Assembly: GCA_963585895.1 (NCBI GenBank)
Contig: OY757947.1
Location: 38,167,450-38,231,449 of the forward strand
Direction: 5' to 3'
Length of the DNA stretch: 64,000 bases
Origin: Sepioteuthis lessoniana
Taxonomy: Eukaryota > Mollusca > Cephalopoda > Myopsida > Loliginidae
A program made the translations under genes and the position numbers. Below the pieces are notes generated by a model, which was not told the origin of the DNA, ran no database searches, and saw only the letters and a list, made by a program, of their open reading frames with translations. How positions within the stretch are numbered: position 1 is the stretch's first letter; every line of letters begins with the position of its first letter. Positions 14,479 to 28,095 of the stretch are shown here, in pieces.

Positions 14479-17400
14479 GCGCGTTGGTATAATCCAAACT
14501 TCTTGGGGAAATGTAAGTTTCCCTCCTGCATCTTTTATTCATCTTCATAGGTTCAAATCGACCGCGCGTTGGTATGATCAAAACTTCTTCGGTAAATGTA
14601 AATTTCCATTGCGCATCTTTTATTCATCTTCATAGGTAGAAATCCACCGCGCGTTGGTATAATCCAAACCTCTTGGGGAAATGTAAGTTTCCCTCAGGCG
14701 TCTTTTATTCATCTTCATAGGTACAAATCCACCGCGCGTTGTTATAATCCAAACTTCTTCGGTAAATGTAAATTTCCATTCTGCATCTTTTATTCATCTT
14801 CATAGGTACAAATCCACCGTGCATTGGTATAATCCAAAATTCTTGGGGATATGTGAGTTTCCTTCGTGCATCTTTTATTCATCTTCATAGGTACAAATCC
14901 ACCGCACGTTGGTATAATCCAAACTTCTTCGGTAAATGTAAATTTCCATTCTACATCTTTTATAAATCTTCATAGGTACGAATCCACCGCGCGTTGGTAT
15001 AATCCAAACTTCTTAGGTAAATGTAAATTTCCTTTCTGCATCTTTATTCATCTTTATAGGTAAAAATCCAACGCGCGTTGGTATAATCCAAACTTCTTCG
15101 GTTAATGTAAATTTCCATTCTGCATCTTTTATTCATCTTCATAGATACAAATCCACCGCGCGTTAGTATAATCCAAACTTCTTCAGTAAATGGAAATTTC
15201 CATTCTGCATCTTTTATTCATCTTCGTAGGTACAAATACACAGCGCGTTGGTATAATCAAAACTTCTTCGGTAAAAGTAAATTTCCATTCTGCATCTTTT
15301 ATTCATCTTCGTAGGTACAAATCCACCGCGCGTTGGTATAATCCAAACTTCTCCGGTAAATGTAAATTTCCATTCTGCATCTTTTATTCATCTTCATAGG
15401 TACAAATCCACCGCGCTTTGGTATAATCCAAACTTCTTCGGTAAATGTAAATTTCCATTCTGCATCTTTTATTCATCTTCATAGGTACAAATCCACCGCG
15501 AGTTGGTATAATCCAAACTTCTTCGGTAAATGTAAATTTCCATTTTGCATCTTTTATTCATCTTCATAGGTACAAATCCACCGCGCGTTGGTATAATCCA
15601 AACTTCTTCGGTAAATGTAAATTTCCATTCTGCATCTTTTATTCATCTTCATAGGTAGAAATCCACCGCGCGTTGGTATAATCCAAACCTCTTGGGGAAA
15701 TGTAAGTTTCCCTCATGCATCTTTTATTCATCTTCATAGGTACAAATCCACCGCGCGTTGGTATAATCCAAACTTCTACGGTAAATGTAAATTTCCATTC
15801 TGCATCTTTTATTCATCTTCATAGGTACAAATCCACCGCGCGTTGGTATAATCGAAACTTCTTCGGTAAATGTAAATTTCCATTCTGCATCTTTTATTCA
15901 TCTTCATAGGTACAAATCCACCGCTCGTTGGTATAATCCAAACTTCCTCGGTAAATGTAAATTTCCATTCTGCATCTTTTATTCATCTTCAAGGTACAAA
16001 TCCACCGCACGTTGGTATAATCCTAACTTCTTCGGTAAATGTAAATTTCCATTCTGCATCTTTTATTCATCTTCATAGGTACAAATCCACCGCGCGTTGG
16101 TATAATCCAAACCTCTTGGGTAAATGTAAGTTTCCCTCATGCCTCTTTTATTCATCTTCATAGGTACAAATCCACCGCACGTTGGTATAATCCAAACTTC
16201 TTCGGTAAATGTAAATTTCCATTCTGCTTCTTTTATTCATCTTTGTAGGTACAAATCCACCGCGCGTTGGTATAATCCAAACTTCTTCGGTAAATGTAAA
16301 TATCCATTCTGCATCCTTTATTCATCTTCGTAGGTACAAATCCACCGCGCGTTGGTATAATCCAAACTAATCCGGTAAATGTAAATTTCCTTTCTGCATC
16401 TTTAATCATCTTCATAGGTACAAATCCACCGCGCGTTGGTATAATCCAAACTTCTTCTGTTAATGGAAAATTCCATTCTGCATCTTTTATTCATCTTCGT
16501 AGGTACATATCCACAGCGCGTTGGTATAATCCAAACTTCTTTGGTAAATGTAAATTTCCATTCTGCATCTTTTATTTATCTTCGTAGGTGAAAATCCACT
16601 GCGCGTTGGTATAATCCAAACTTCTTGGGGAAATGTAAGTTTCCATCATGCACCTTTTTTTCATCTTCATAGGTACAAATCCACCGCTAGTTGGTATGAT
16701 CCAAACTTCTTCGGTAAATGTCAATTTCCATTGCGCATCTCTTATTCATCTTCATAGGTACAAATCCACCGCACGTGGTATAATCCAAACTTCTTCGGTA
16801 AATGAAAATTTCCATTCTGCATCTTTTATTCATCTTCATAGGTACAAATCCACCGCGCGTTGGTATAATCCAAACCTTTTGGGGAAATGTAAGTTTCCCT
16901 CATGCACCTTTTATTCATCTTCATAGGTACAAATCCACCGCGCGTTGGTATAATCCAAACTTCTTCGGTAAATGTAAATTTCCATTTTGCATCTTTTATT
17001 CATCTTCATAGGTACAAATACACCGCGCGTTGGTATAATCCAAACTTCTTCGGTAAATGTAAATTTCCAGTGTGCATCTTTTATTCATCTTCATAGGTAC
17101 AAATCCACCGTGCGTTGGTATAATCCAAACCTCGTGGGGAAATGTAAGTTTCCCCCGTGCATCTTTTATTCATCTTCATAGGTACAAATCCACCGCACGT
17201 TGGTATAATCCAAACTTCTTCGGTAAATGTAAATTTCCATTCTGCTTCTTTTATTCATCTTCGTAGGTACAAATCCACCGCGCGTTGTATAATCCAAACT
17301 TCTTCGGTAAATGTAAATTTCCATTCTGCCTCTTTTATTCATCTTCGTAGGTACAAATCCACCGCACGTTGGTATAATCCAAACTTCTTCTGTTAATGTA

Positions 17401-17872
17401 AATTTCCATTCTGCATCTTTTATTCATCTTCATTGGTACAAATCCACCGCGCGTTGGTTTAATCCAAACTTCTTCGGTAAATGTAAATTTCCCTCATGCA
17501 TCTTTTATTCATCTTCATAGGTACGATTCCACCGCGCGTTGGTACAATCCAAACTTCTTCGGTAAATGTAAATTTCCATTCTGCATCTTTTATTCATCTT
17601 CATAGGTACAAATCCACCGCGCATTGGTATAATCCAAACTTCTTGGGGAAATGTAAGTTTTCCTCGTGCATCTTTTATTCATCTTCATAGGTACAAATCC
17701 ACCGCACGTTTGTATAATCCAAACTCCTTCGGTAAATGTAAATTTCCATTCTGCATCTTTTATAAATCTTCAAAGGTTTAAATCACCGCGCGTTGGTATA
17801 ATCCAAACTTCTTGGGGAAATGTAAGTTTCCCTCGTGCATCTTTTATTCATCTTCATAGGTACAAATCCACC
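14479..17872 (+). repeat. Block II, copy 2 of the 3,394 bp unit
   Basis: This repeats every marker of copy 1 in order, including GGTTCAAATCGACCG at about 14,551 and the consecutive run of four variant monomers at 16,902-17,260. After about 17,870 the sequence leaves the copy 1 pattern and rejoins block I type, with the TTTTAAAAAACTTC marker at about 18,015. Confidence 0.9.
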
Positions 17873-19560
17873 GCACGTTGGTATAATCCAAACTTCTCGG
17901 GGAAATGTGAGTTTCCCTCATGCATCTTTTATTCATCTTCATAGGTACAAATCCACCGCACGTTGGTATAATCCAAACTTCTTCGGTAAATGTAAATTTC
18001 CATTCTGCATCTTTTAAAAAACTTCATAGGTACGAACCCACCGCGCGTTGGTATAATCCAAACTTCTTCGGTAAATGTAAATTTCCATTCTGCATCTTTT
18101 ATTCATCTTCATAGGTACAAATCCACCGCGCGTTGGTATAATCCAAACTTCTTCGGTAAATGTAAATGTCCATTCTGCATCTTTTATTTATCTTCATAGG
18201 TACGAATCCTCCGCGCGTTGGTATAATCCAAACATCTTCGGTAAATGTAAATTTCCATTCTGAATCTTTTATTCATCTTCATAGGTACAAATCCACCGCG
18301 CGTTGGTATAATCCAAACTTCTTGGGGAAATGTAAGTTTCCCTCACACATCTTTTATTCATCTTCATAGGTACAAATCCACCGCGCGTTGGTATGATCCA
18401 AACTTCTTCGGTAAATGTAAATTTCCATTGCGCATCTCTTATTCATCATCATAGGTACAAATCCACCGCGCGTTGGTATAATCCAAACTTCTTCGGTAAA
18501 TGAAAATTTCCATTCTGCGTCTTTTATTCATCTTCATAGGTGCAAATCCACCGCGCGTTGGTATAATCCAAACCTCTTGGGGAAATGTAAGTTTCCCTCA
18601 TGCGTATTTTATTCATCTTCATAGGTACAAATCCACCGCGTGTTGGTATAGTCCAAACTTCTTCGGTAAATGTAAATTTCCATTCTGCATCTTTTATTCA
18701 TCTTCATAGGTACAAATCCACCGCGCATTGCTATAATCCCAAATTCTTGGGGAAATGTGAGTTTCCTTCGTGCATCTTTTATTCATCTTCATAGGTACAA
18801 ATCCACCGCACGTTGGTATAATCCAAACTTCTTCGGTAAATGTAAATTTCCATTCTACATCTTTTATAAATCTTCATAGGTACGAATCCACCGCGCGTTG
18901 GTATAATCCAAACTTCTTCGGTAAATGTAAATTTCCATTCTGCATCTTTTATTCATCTTCATAGGTACAAATCCACCGCGCGTTGGTATAATCCAAACTT
19001 CTTGGGGAAATGTAAGTTTCCCTCGTGCATCTTTTATTCATCTTCATAGGTACAAATCCACCGCACGTTGGTATAGTCCAAACTTCTTCAGTAATTGTAA
19101 ATTTCCATAGCGCATCTCTTATTCATCTCCCTATGTACAAATCCACTGCATGTTGGTATGGTCCAAACTTCTTCGGTAAATGTAAATTTCCATTCTGCAT
19201 CTTTTATTCATCTCCCTAGGTACAAATCAACCGCGCGTTGGTATAATCCAAACTTCTTCGGTAAATGTAGGTTTCCATTCTGCATCTTTTATTCATCTCC
19301 CTAGGTAAAAATCCACCGCGCGTTGGTATAATCCAAACTTCTTCGGTAAATCTAAATTTCCATTCTGCATCTTTTATTCATCTTCATAGGTACAAATCCA
19401 CCGCGCGTTGGTATAATCCAAACTTCTTCGGTAAATGTAAATTTCCATTCTGCATCTTTTATTCATCTTCATATGTACAAATCCACCGCGCGTTGGTATA
19501 ATCCAAATTTCTTGGGGAAATGTAAGTTTCCCTCCTGCATCTTTTATTCATCTTCATAGG
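17873..19560 (+). repeat. Return of block I sequence
   Basis: This stretch carries block I markers in block I order: TTTTAAAAAACTTC near 18,015, CTGAATC near 18,262, CACACATC near 18,343, CTGCGT near 18,515, GCATTGCTATAATCCC near 18,724 and the CTCCCTATGTAC/CTCCCTAGG run at 19,130-19,310. The 18,500-19,220 part matches 10,097-10,816 at a constant offset of 8,403. The transition back to block II at the GGTTCAAATCGACCG monomer (about 19,560) is the same junction seen at 11,157. Confidence 0.85.
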
Positions 19561-20748
19561 TTCAAATCGACCGCGCGTTGGTATGATCCAAAGTTCTTCG
19601 GTAAATGTAAATTTCCATTGCGCATCTTTTATTCATCTTCATAGGTACAAATCCACCGCGCGTTGGTATAATCCAAACTTCTTCTGTTAATGTAAATTTC
19701 CATTCTGCATCTTTTATTCATCTTCATAGGTACAAATCCACCGCGCGTTAGTATAATCCAAACTTCTTCGGTAAATGGAAATTTCCATTCTGCATCTTTT
19801 ATTCATCTTCGTAGGTACAAATCCACAGCGCGTTGGTATAATCCAAACTTCTTTGGTAAATGTAAATTTCCATTCTGCATCTTTTATTTATCTTCGTAGG
19901 TACAAATCCACTGCGCGTTGGTATAATCCAAACTTCTTGGGGAAATGTAAGTTTCCATCATGCACCTTTTTTTCATCTTCATAGGTACAAATCCACCGCT
20001 AGTTGGTATGATCCAAACTTCTTCGGTAAATGTAAATTTCCATTGCGCATCTTTTATTCATCTTCATAGGTACAAATCCACCGCACGTGGTATAATCCAA
20101 ACTTCTTCGGTAAATGAAAATTTCCATTCTGCATCTTTTATTCATCTTCATAGGTACAAATCCACCGCGCGTTGGTATAATCCAAACCTTTTGGGGAAAT
20201 GTAAGTTTCCCTCATGCACCTTTTATTCATCTTCATAGGTACAAATCCACCGCGCGTTGGTATAATCCAAACTTCTTCGGTAAATGTAAATTTCCATTTT
20301 GCATCTTTTATTCATCTTCATAGGTACAAATCCACCGCGCGTTGGTATAATCCAAACTTCTTCGGTAAATGTAAATATCCAGTGTGCATCTTTTATTCAT
20401 CTTCATAGGTACAAATCCACCGTGCGTTGGTATAATCCAAACCTCGTGGGGAAATGTAAGTTTCCCCCGTGCATCTTTTATTCATCTTCATAGGTACAAA
20501 TCCACCGCACGTTGGTATAATCCAAACTTCTTCGGTAAATGTAAATTTCCATTCTGCTTCTTTTATTCATCTTCGTAGGTACAAATCCACCGCGCGTTGT
20601 ATAATCCAAACTTCTTCGGTAAATGTAAATTCCCATTCTGCCTCTTTTATTCATCTTCGTAGGTACAAATCCACCGCACGTTGGTATAATCCAAACTTCA
20701 CCGGTAAATGTAAATTTCCATTCTGCATCTTTTATTCATCTTCATAGG
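19560..20748 (+). repeat. Deleted third copy of block II
   Basis: The block II order resumes but is shortened. The palindromic ATGGAAATTTCCAT unit at 19,775 corresponds to 11,796 (offset 7,979), whereas CCGCTAGTTGGTATGATCC near 19,997 corresponds to about 13,292 (offset 6,706). The difference is 1,273 bp, close to 15 monomers, so about 15 monomers are missing here between those markers. The run of variant monomers at 20,214-20,747 matches 13,508-14,000. Confidence 0.82.
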
Positions 20749-23700
20749 TAGAAATCCATCGCGCCTTGGTATAATCCAAACCTCTTGGGGAAATGTAAGT
20801 TTCCCTCATGCATCTTTTATTCATCTTCATAGGTACAAATCCACCGTGCGTTGGTATAATCCAAACTTCTTCGGTAAATGTAAATTTCCATTCTGCATCT
20901 CTTATTCCTCTTCATAGGTACAAATCCACCGCGTGTTGGTATAATCCAAAGTTCTTCGATAAATGTAAATTTCCATTCTGCATCTTTTATTCATCTCCCT
21001 AGGTACAAATCCACCGCACGTTGGTATAATCCAAACTTCTTCGGTAAATGAAAATTTCCATTCTGCATCATTTATAACTCTTCATAGGTACGAATCCACC
21101 GCGCGTTGGTATGATCCAAACTTCTTCGGTAATTGTAAATTTCCATTCTGCATCTTTTATTCATCTTCATAGTTACAAATCCACCGCGCGTTGGTATAAT
21201 CCAAACCTCTTGGGGAAATGGAAGTTTCCCCCGTGCATCTTTTATTCATCTTCATAGGTACAAATCCACCGCACGTTGGTATAATCCAAACTTCTTCGGT
21301 AAATGTAAATTTCCATTCTGCTTCTTTTATTCATCTTCGTAGGTACAAATCCACCACGCGTTGGTGTAACCAAACTTCTTCGGTAAATGTAAATTTCCAT
21401 TCTGCATCTTTTATTCATCTTCGGAGGTACAAATCCACCGCGCGTTGGTTTAATGCAAACTTCTCCGGTAAATGTAAATTTCCATTCTGCATCTTTATTC
21501 ATCTTCGTTGGTAAAATCCAAACTTCTTCGGTAAATGTAAATTTCCATTCTGCATCTTTTATTTATCTTCATAGGTACAAATCCACTGCGCGTTGGTGTA
21601 ATCCAAACTTTTTTGGTAAATGTAAATTTCCATTTTGCATCTTTTATTCATCTTCATAGGTACAAATCCACCGCGCGTTGGTATAATCCAAACTTCTTCG
21701 GTAAATGTAAATTTCCATTCTGCATCTTTTATTCAACTTCATAGGTAGAAATCCACCGCGCGTTGGTATAATCAAAACCTCTTGGGGAAATGTAAGTTTC
21801 CCTTATGAATCTTTTATTCATCTTCATAGGTAGAAATCCACCGCGCGTTGGTATAATCCAAACTTCTTCGGTAAATGTAAATTTCCATTCTGCATCTTTT
21901 ATTCATCTTCATAGGTAAAAATCCACCGCGCGTTGGTATAATCAAAATTTCTTCGATAAATGTAAATTTCCATTCTGCATCTTTTATTCATCTTCATAGG
22001 TACAAATCCACCGCTCGTTGGTATAATCCAAACTTCTTCGGTAAATGTAAATTTCCATTCTGCATCTTTTATTCATCTTCATAGGTACAAATCCACCGCG
22101 CGTTGGAATGATCCAAACTTCTTCGGTAAATGTAAATATCCATTCTGCATCTTTTATTCATCTTCGTAGGTACAAATCCACCACGCGTTGGTATGATCCA
22201 AACTTCTTCGGTAAATGTAAATTTCCATTCTGCATCTTTTATTCATCTTCATAGGTACAAATCCACCGCGCGTTGGTATAATCCAAACCTCTTGGGGAAA
22301 TGTAAGTTTCCCCCATGCATCTTTTATTCATCTTCATAGGTACAAATCAACCGCACGTTGGTATAATCCAAACTTCTTCGGTAAATGTAAATTTCCACTC
22401 TGCTTCTTTTATTCATCTTCGTAGGTACAAATCCACCGCGCGTTGGTATAATCCAAACTTCTTCGGTAAATGTAAATTTCCATTCTGCATCTTTTTTTCA
22501 TCTTCGTAGGTACAAATCCACCGAGCGTTGGTATAATCCAAATTTCTCCGGTAAATGTAAATTTCCATTCTGCATCTTTAGTCATCTTCATAGGTACAAA
22601 TCCACCGCGCGTTGGTATAATCCAAACTTCTTCGGTAAATGTAAATTTCCATTCTGCATCTTTTATTCATCTTCATAGGTACAAATCCACCGCAAGTTGG
22701 TATAATCCAAACCTCTTGGGGAAATGTAAGTTTCCCTCATGCATCTTTTATTCATCTTCATAGGTACAAATCCACAGCGCGTTGGTATAATCCAAACTTC
22801 TTCGGTAAATGTAAATTTCCATTCTGCATGTTTTATTCATCTTCATAGGTACAAATCCACCGTGAGTTGGTATAATCCAAACTTCTTCGGTAAATGTAAA
22901 TTTCCATTCTGCATCTCTTATTCCTCTTCATAGGTACAAATCCACCGCGTGTTGGTATAATCCCAAGTTCTTCGATAAATGTAAATTTCCATTCTGCATC
23001 TTTTATTCATCTCCCTAGGTACAAATCCACCGCACGTTGGTATAATCCAAACTTCTTCGGTAAATGTAAATTTCCATTCTGCATCCTTTATAACTCTTCA
23101 TAGGTACGAATCCACCGCGCGTTGGTATAATCCAAACTTCTTCGGTAATTGTAAATTTCCATTCTGCATCTTTTATTCATCTTCATAGTTACAAATCCAC
23201 CGCGCGTTGGTATAATCCAAACCTCTTTGGGAAATGGAAGTTTCCCTCGTGCATCTTTTATTCATCTTCATAGGTACAAATCCACCGCACGTTGGTATAA
23301 TCCAAACTTCTTCGGTAAATGTAAATTTCCATTCTGCTTCTTTTATTCATCTTCGTAGGTACAAATCCACCGCGCGTTGGTATAATCCAAAATTCTTCGG
23401 TAAATGTAAATTTCCATTCTGCATCTTTTATTCATCTTCGGAGGTACAAATCCACAGCGCGTTAGTATAATGCAAACTTCTCCGGTAAATGTAAATTTCC
23501 ATTCTGCATCTTTATTCATCTTCATAGGTACAAATCCACCCCGCGTTGGTATAATCCAAACTTCTTCGGTAAATGTAAATTTCCATTCTGCATCTTTTAT
23601 TCATCTTCATAGGTACAAATCCACCGCGCGTTGGTAAAATCCAAACTTCTTCGGTAAATGTAAATTAACATTCTGCATCTTTTATTTATCTTCATAGGTA

Positions 23701-24400
23701 CAAATCCACTGCGCGTTGGTATAATCCAAACTTTTTCGGTAAATGTAAATTTCCATTTTGCATCTTTTATTCATCTTCATAGGTACAAATCCACCGCGCG
23801 TTGGTATAATCTTAACTTCTTCGGTAAATGTAAATTTCCATTCTGCATCTTTTATTCATCTTCATAGGTAGAAATCCGACGCGCGTTGGTATAATCAAAA
23901 CCTCTTGGGGAAATGTAAGTTTCCCTCATGAATCTTTTATTCATCTTCATAGGTAGAAATCCACCGCGCATTGGTATAATCCAAACTTCTTCGGTAAATG
24001 TAAATTTCCATTCTGCATCTTTTATTCATCTTCATAGGTAAAAATCCACCGCGCGTTGGTATAATCAAAATTTCTTCGATAAATGTAAATTTCCATTCTG
24101 CATCTTTTATTCATCTTCATAGGTACAAATCCATCGCTCGTTGGTATAATCCAAACTTCTTCGGTAAATGTAAATTTCCATTCTGCATCTTTTATTCATC
24201 TTCATAGGTACAAATCCACCGCGCGTTGGAATGATCCAAACTTCTTCGGTAAATGTAAATTTCCATTCTGCATCTTTTATTCATCTTCATAGGTACAAAT
24301 CCACCGCGTGTTGGTATGATCCAAACTTCTTCGGTAAATGTAAATTTCCATTATGCATCTTTTATTCATCTTCTTAGGTACAAATCCACCGCGCGTTGGT
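20749..24400 (+). repeat. Block III, 2.0-2.1 kb higher-order repeat
   Basis: From about 20,870 the order repeats at offset 2,016 (the CTCTTATTCCTC unit at 20,905 and 22,921; 21,218 to 23,234). After a deletion near 21,506 the offset becomes 2,123 (CCTTATGAATC/CCTCATGAATC at 21,807 and 23,930; 22,315 to 24,438; 22,739 to 24,862). Similarity fades near 22,840 in the first copy and 24,960 in the second. Markers include TCTTCGGAGG, AAATTTCTTCGATAAATG and GGAATGATCC monomers. Confidence 0.83.
21500..21530 (+). repeat. Truncated monomer at a 107 bp deletion junction
   Basis: At about 21,506 the text passes directly from TTTATTCATCTTCG to TTGGTAAAATCC and lacks GGTACAAATCCACCGCGCG. In the sibling copy near 23,520-23,640 an extra monomer plus the missing segment lie between the same flanks, including the same rare GGTAAAATCC. 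Offsets of 2,016 before and 2,123 after give a net loss of 107 bp. This is one of few out-of-register events inside the homogenised part of the array. Confidence 0.8.
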
Positions 24401-27240
24401 ATAATCCAAACCTCTTGGGGAAATGTAAGTTTCCCCCATGCATCTTTTATTCATCTTCATAGGTACTAATCCACCGCACGTTGGTATAATCCAAACTTCT
24501 TCGGTAAATGTAAATTTCCACTCTGCTTCTTTTATTCATCTTCGTAGGTACAAATCCACCGCGCGTTGGTATAATCCAAACTTCTTCGGTAAATGTAAAT
24601 TTCCATTCTGCATCTTTTATTCATCTTCGTAGGTACAAATCCACCGAGGGTTGGTATAATCCAAACTTCTCCGGTAAATGTAAATTTCCATTCTGCATCT
24701 TTAGTCATCTTCATAGGTACAAATCCACCGCGCGTTGGTATAATCTAAACTTCTTCGGTAAATGTAAATTTCCATTCTGCATCTTTTATTCATCTTCATA
24801 GGTACAAATCCACCGCACGTTGGTATAATCCAAACCTCTTGGGGAAATGTAAGTTTCCCTCATGCATCTTTTATTCATCTTCATAGGTACAAATCCACAG
24901 CGCGTCGGTATAATCCAAACTTCTTCGGTAAATGTAAATTTCCATTCTGCATCTTTTTTCATCTTCATAGGTACAAATCCACCGCACGTTGGTATAATCC
25001 AAACTTCTTCGGTAAATGTAAATTTCCATTCTGCATCTTTTATTCATCTTTATAGGTACAAATCCACCGCGCGTTGGTATAATCCAAACTTCTTCACGAA
25101 ATGTAAATTTCCATTCTGCATCTTTTATTCATCTTCATAGGTACAAATCCACCGCGCGTTGGTATAATCCAAACCTCTTGGGGAAATGTAAGTTTCCCTC
25201 GTGCATCTTTTATTCATCTTCATAGGTACAAATCCACCGCACGTTGGTATAATCCAAACTTCTTCGGTAAATGTAAATTTCCATTCTGCTTCTTTTATTC
25301 ATCTTCGTAGATACAAATCCACCGCGCGTTGGTATAATCCAAACTTCTTCGGTAAATGAAAATTTCCATTCTGCATCTTTTATTCATCTTCATAGGTACA
25401 AATCCACCGCGTGTTGGTATAATCCAAACCTCTAGGGGAAATGTAAGTTTCCCTCATGCATCTTTTTTTCATCTACATAGGTGCAAATCCACCGCGCGTT
25501 GGTATAATCCAAACTTCTTCGGTAAATGTAAATTTCCATTCTGCATCTCTTATTCCTCTTCATAGGTACATATCCACCGCGCGTTGGTATAATCCAAAGT
25601 TCTTCGGTAAATGTAAATTTCCATTCTGCATCTTTTATTCATCTCCCTAGGTACAAATCCACTGCACGTTGGTATAATCCAAACTTCTTCGGTAAATGTA
25701 AATTTCCATTCTGTATCTTTTATAAATCTTTGTAGGTACGAATCCACCGCGCGTTGGTATAATCCAAACTTCTTTGGTAAATGTAAATTTCCATTCTGCA
25801 TCTTTTATTCATCTTCATAGTTACAAATCCACCGCGCGTTGATATAATCCAAACCTCTTGGGGAAATGTAAGTTTCCCCCATGCATCTTTTATTCATCTT
25901 CATAGGTACTAATCCACCGCACGTTGGTATAATCCAAACTTCTTCGGTAAATGTAAATTTCCACTCTGCTTCTTTTATTCATCTTCGTAGGTACAAATCC
26001 ACCGCGCGTTGGTATAATCCAAACTTCTTCGGTAAATGTAAATTTCCATTCTGCATCTTTTATTCATCTTCGTAGGTACAAATCCACCGAGGGTTGGTAT
26101 AATCCAAACTTCTCCGGTAAATGTAAATTTTCATTCTGCATCTTTAGTCATCTTCATACGTACAAATCCACCGCGCGTTGGTATAATCCAAACTTCTTCG
26201 GTAAATGTAAATTTCCATTCTGCATCTTTTATTCATCTTCATAGGTACAAATCCACCGCACGTTGGTATAATCCAAACCTCTTGGGGAAATGTAAGTTTC
26301 CCTCATGCATCTTTTATTCATCTTCATAGGTACAAATCCACAGCGCGTCGGTATAATCCAAACTTCTTCGGTAAATGTAAATTTCCATTCTGCATCTTTT
26401 ATTCATCTTTATAGGTACAAATCCACCGCGCGTTGGTATAATCCAAACTTCTTCGCGAAATGTAAATTTCCATTCTGCATCTTTTATTCATCTTCATAGG
26501 TACAAATCCACCGCGCGTTGGTATAATCCAAACCTCTTGGGGAAATGTAAGTTTCCCTCGTGCATCTTTTATTCATCTTCATAGGTACAAATCCACCGCA
26601 CGTTGGTATAATCCAAACTTCTTCGGTAAATGTAAATTTCCATTCTGCTTCTTTTATTCATCTTCGTAGATACAAATCCACCGCGCGTTGGTATAATCCA
26701 AACTTCTTCGGTAAATGAAAATTTCCATTCTGCATCTTTTATTCATCTTCATAGGTACAAATCCACCGCGTGTTGGTATAATCCAAACCTCTAGGGGAAA
26801 TGTAAGTTTCCCTCATGCATCTTTTTTTCATCTACATAGGTACAAATCCACCGCGCGTTGGTATAATCCAAACTTCTTCGGTAAATGTAAATTTCCATTC
26901 TGCATCTCTTATTCCTCTTCATAGGTACATATCCACCGCGCGTTGGTATAATCCAAAGTTCTTCGGTAAATGTAAATTTCCATTCTGCATCTTTTATTCA
27001 TCTCCCTAGGTACAAATCGACTGCACGTTGGTATAATCCAAACTTCTTCGGTAAATGTAAATTTCCATTCTGTATCTTTTATAAATCTTTGTAGGTACGA
27101 ATCCACCGCGCGTTGGTATAATCGAAACTTCTTCGGTAAATGTAAATTTCCATTCTGCATCTTTTATTCATCTTCATAGTTACAAATCCACCGCGCGTTG
27201 ATATAATCCAAACTTCTTGGGGAAATGTAAGTTTCCCTCG
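24400..27240 (+). repeat. Block III-b, tandem copies at 1,443 then 1,359 bp
   Basis: The unit starting with a B monomer and GGTACTAATCC at 24,438 recurs at 25,881 (offset 1,443; also 24,862 to 26,305). Further on the offset is 1,359 (25,356 to 26,715; 25,550 to 26,909; 25,881 to 27,240). The 84 bp difference is one monomer, the 84 bp unit at about 24,955-25,040 with CATCTTTTTTCATC, which is missing from the second copy. Other markers are CTCTAGGGGAAATG, CATCTACATAGG and ATAAATCTTTGTAGG. Confidence 0.83.
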
Positions 27241-28095
27241 TGCAGCTTATATTCATCTTCATAGGTACAAATCCACCGCACGTTGGTATAATCCAAACTT
27301 CTTCGGTAAATGTAAATTTCCATTCTGGTTCTTTTATTCATCTTCATAGGTACAAATCCACCGCGCGTTGGTATAATCCAAACTTCTTCGGTAAATGTAA
27401 ATTTCCATTCTGCATCTTTTATTCATCTTCGTAGGTACAAATCCACCGCGCGTTGGTATAATCCAAACTTCTTCGGTAAATGTAAATTTCCATTCTGCAT
27501 CTTTTATTCATCTTCATAGGTACAAATCCACCGCGCGTTGGCATAATCCAAACTTCTTCGGTAAATGTAAATTTCAATTCTGCATCTTTTATTCATCTTC
27601 ATAGGTACAAATCCACCGCGCGTTGGTATAATCCAAACTTCTTCGGTAAATGTTAATTTCCATTCTGCATCTTTTATTCATCTTCATAGGTAGAAATCCA
27701 CCGCGCGTTGGTATAATAAAAACCTCTTGGGGAAATGTAAGTTTCCCTCATGCATCTTTTATTCATCTTCATAGGTAGAAATCCACCGAACGTTGCTATA
27801 ATCCAAACTTCTTCGGTAAATGTAAATTTCCATTCTTCATCTTTTATTCATCTTCATAGGTACAAATCCACCGCGCGTTGGAATGATCCAAACTTCTTCG
27901 GTAAATGTAAATTTCCATTCTGCATCTTTTATTCATCTTCATAGGTACAAATCCACCGCGCGTTGGTATGATCCAAACTTCTTCAGTAAATGTAAATTTC
28001 CATTCTGCATCTTTTATTCATCTTCATAGGTACAAATCCACCGCGCGTTGATATAATCAAAACCTCTTAGGGAAATATAAGATTCCCCCGTGCAT
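27240..28095 (+). repeat. Block IV flank unit X (related to 33.0-33.9 kb)
   Basis: This segment matches 33,014-33,864 at offset 5,774 (27,750 to 33,524; 28,090 to 33,864). Shared markers are GGCATAATCC, TTTCAATTCTGC, AAATGTTAATTTCC, TTGCTATAATCC and GGAATGATCC. Several single-base differences are visible, for example CCGAACG at about 27,787 versus CCGCACG in the other copy. It therefore flanks the 2,632 bp pair on the left as its relative does on the right. Confidence 0.82.
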
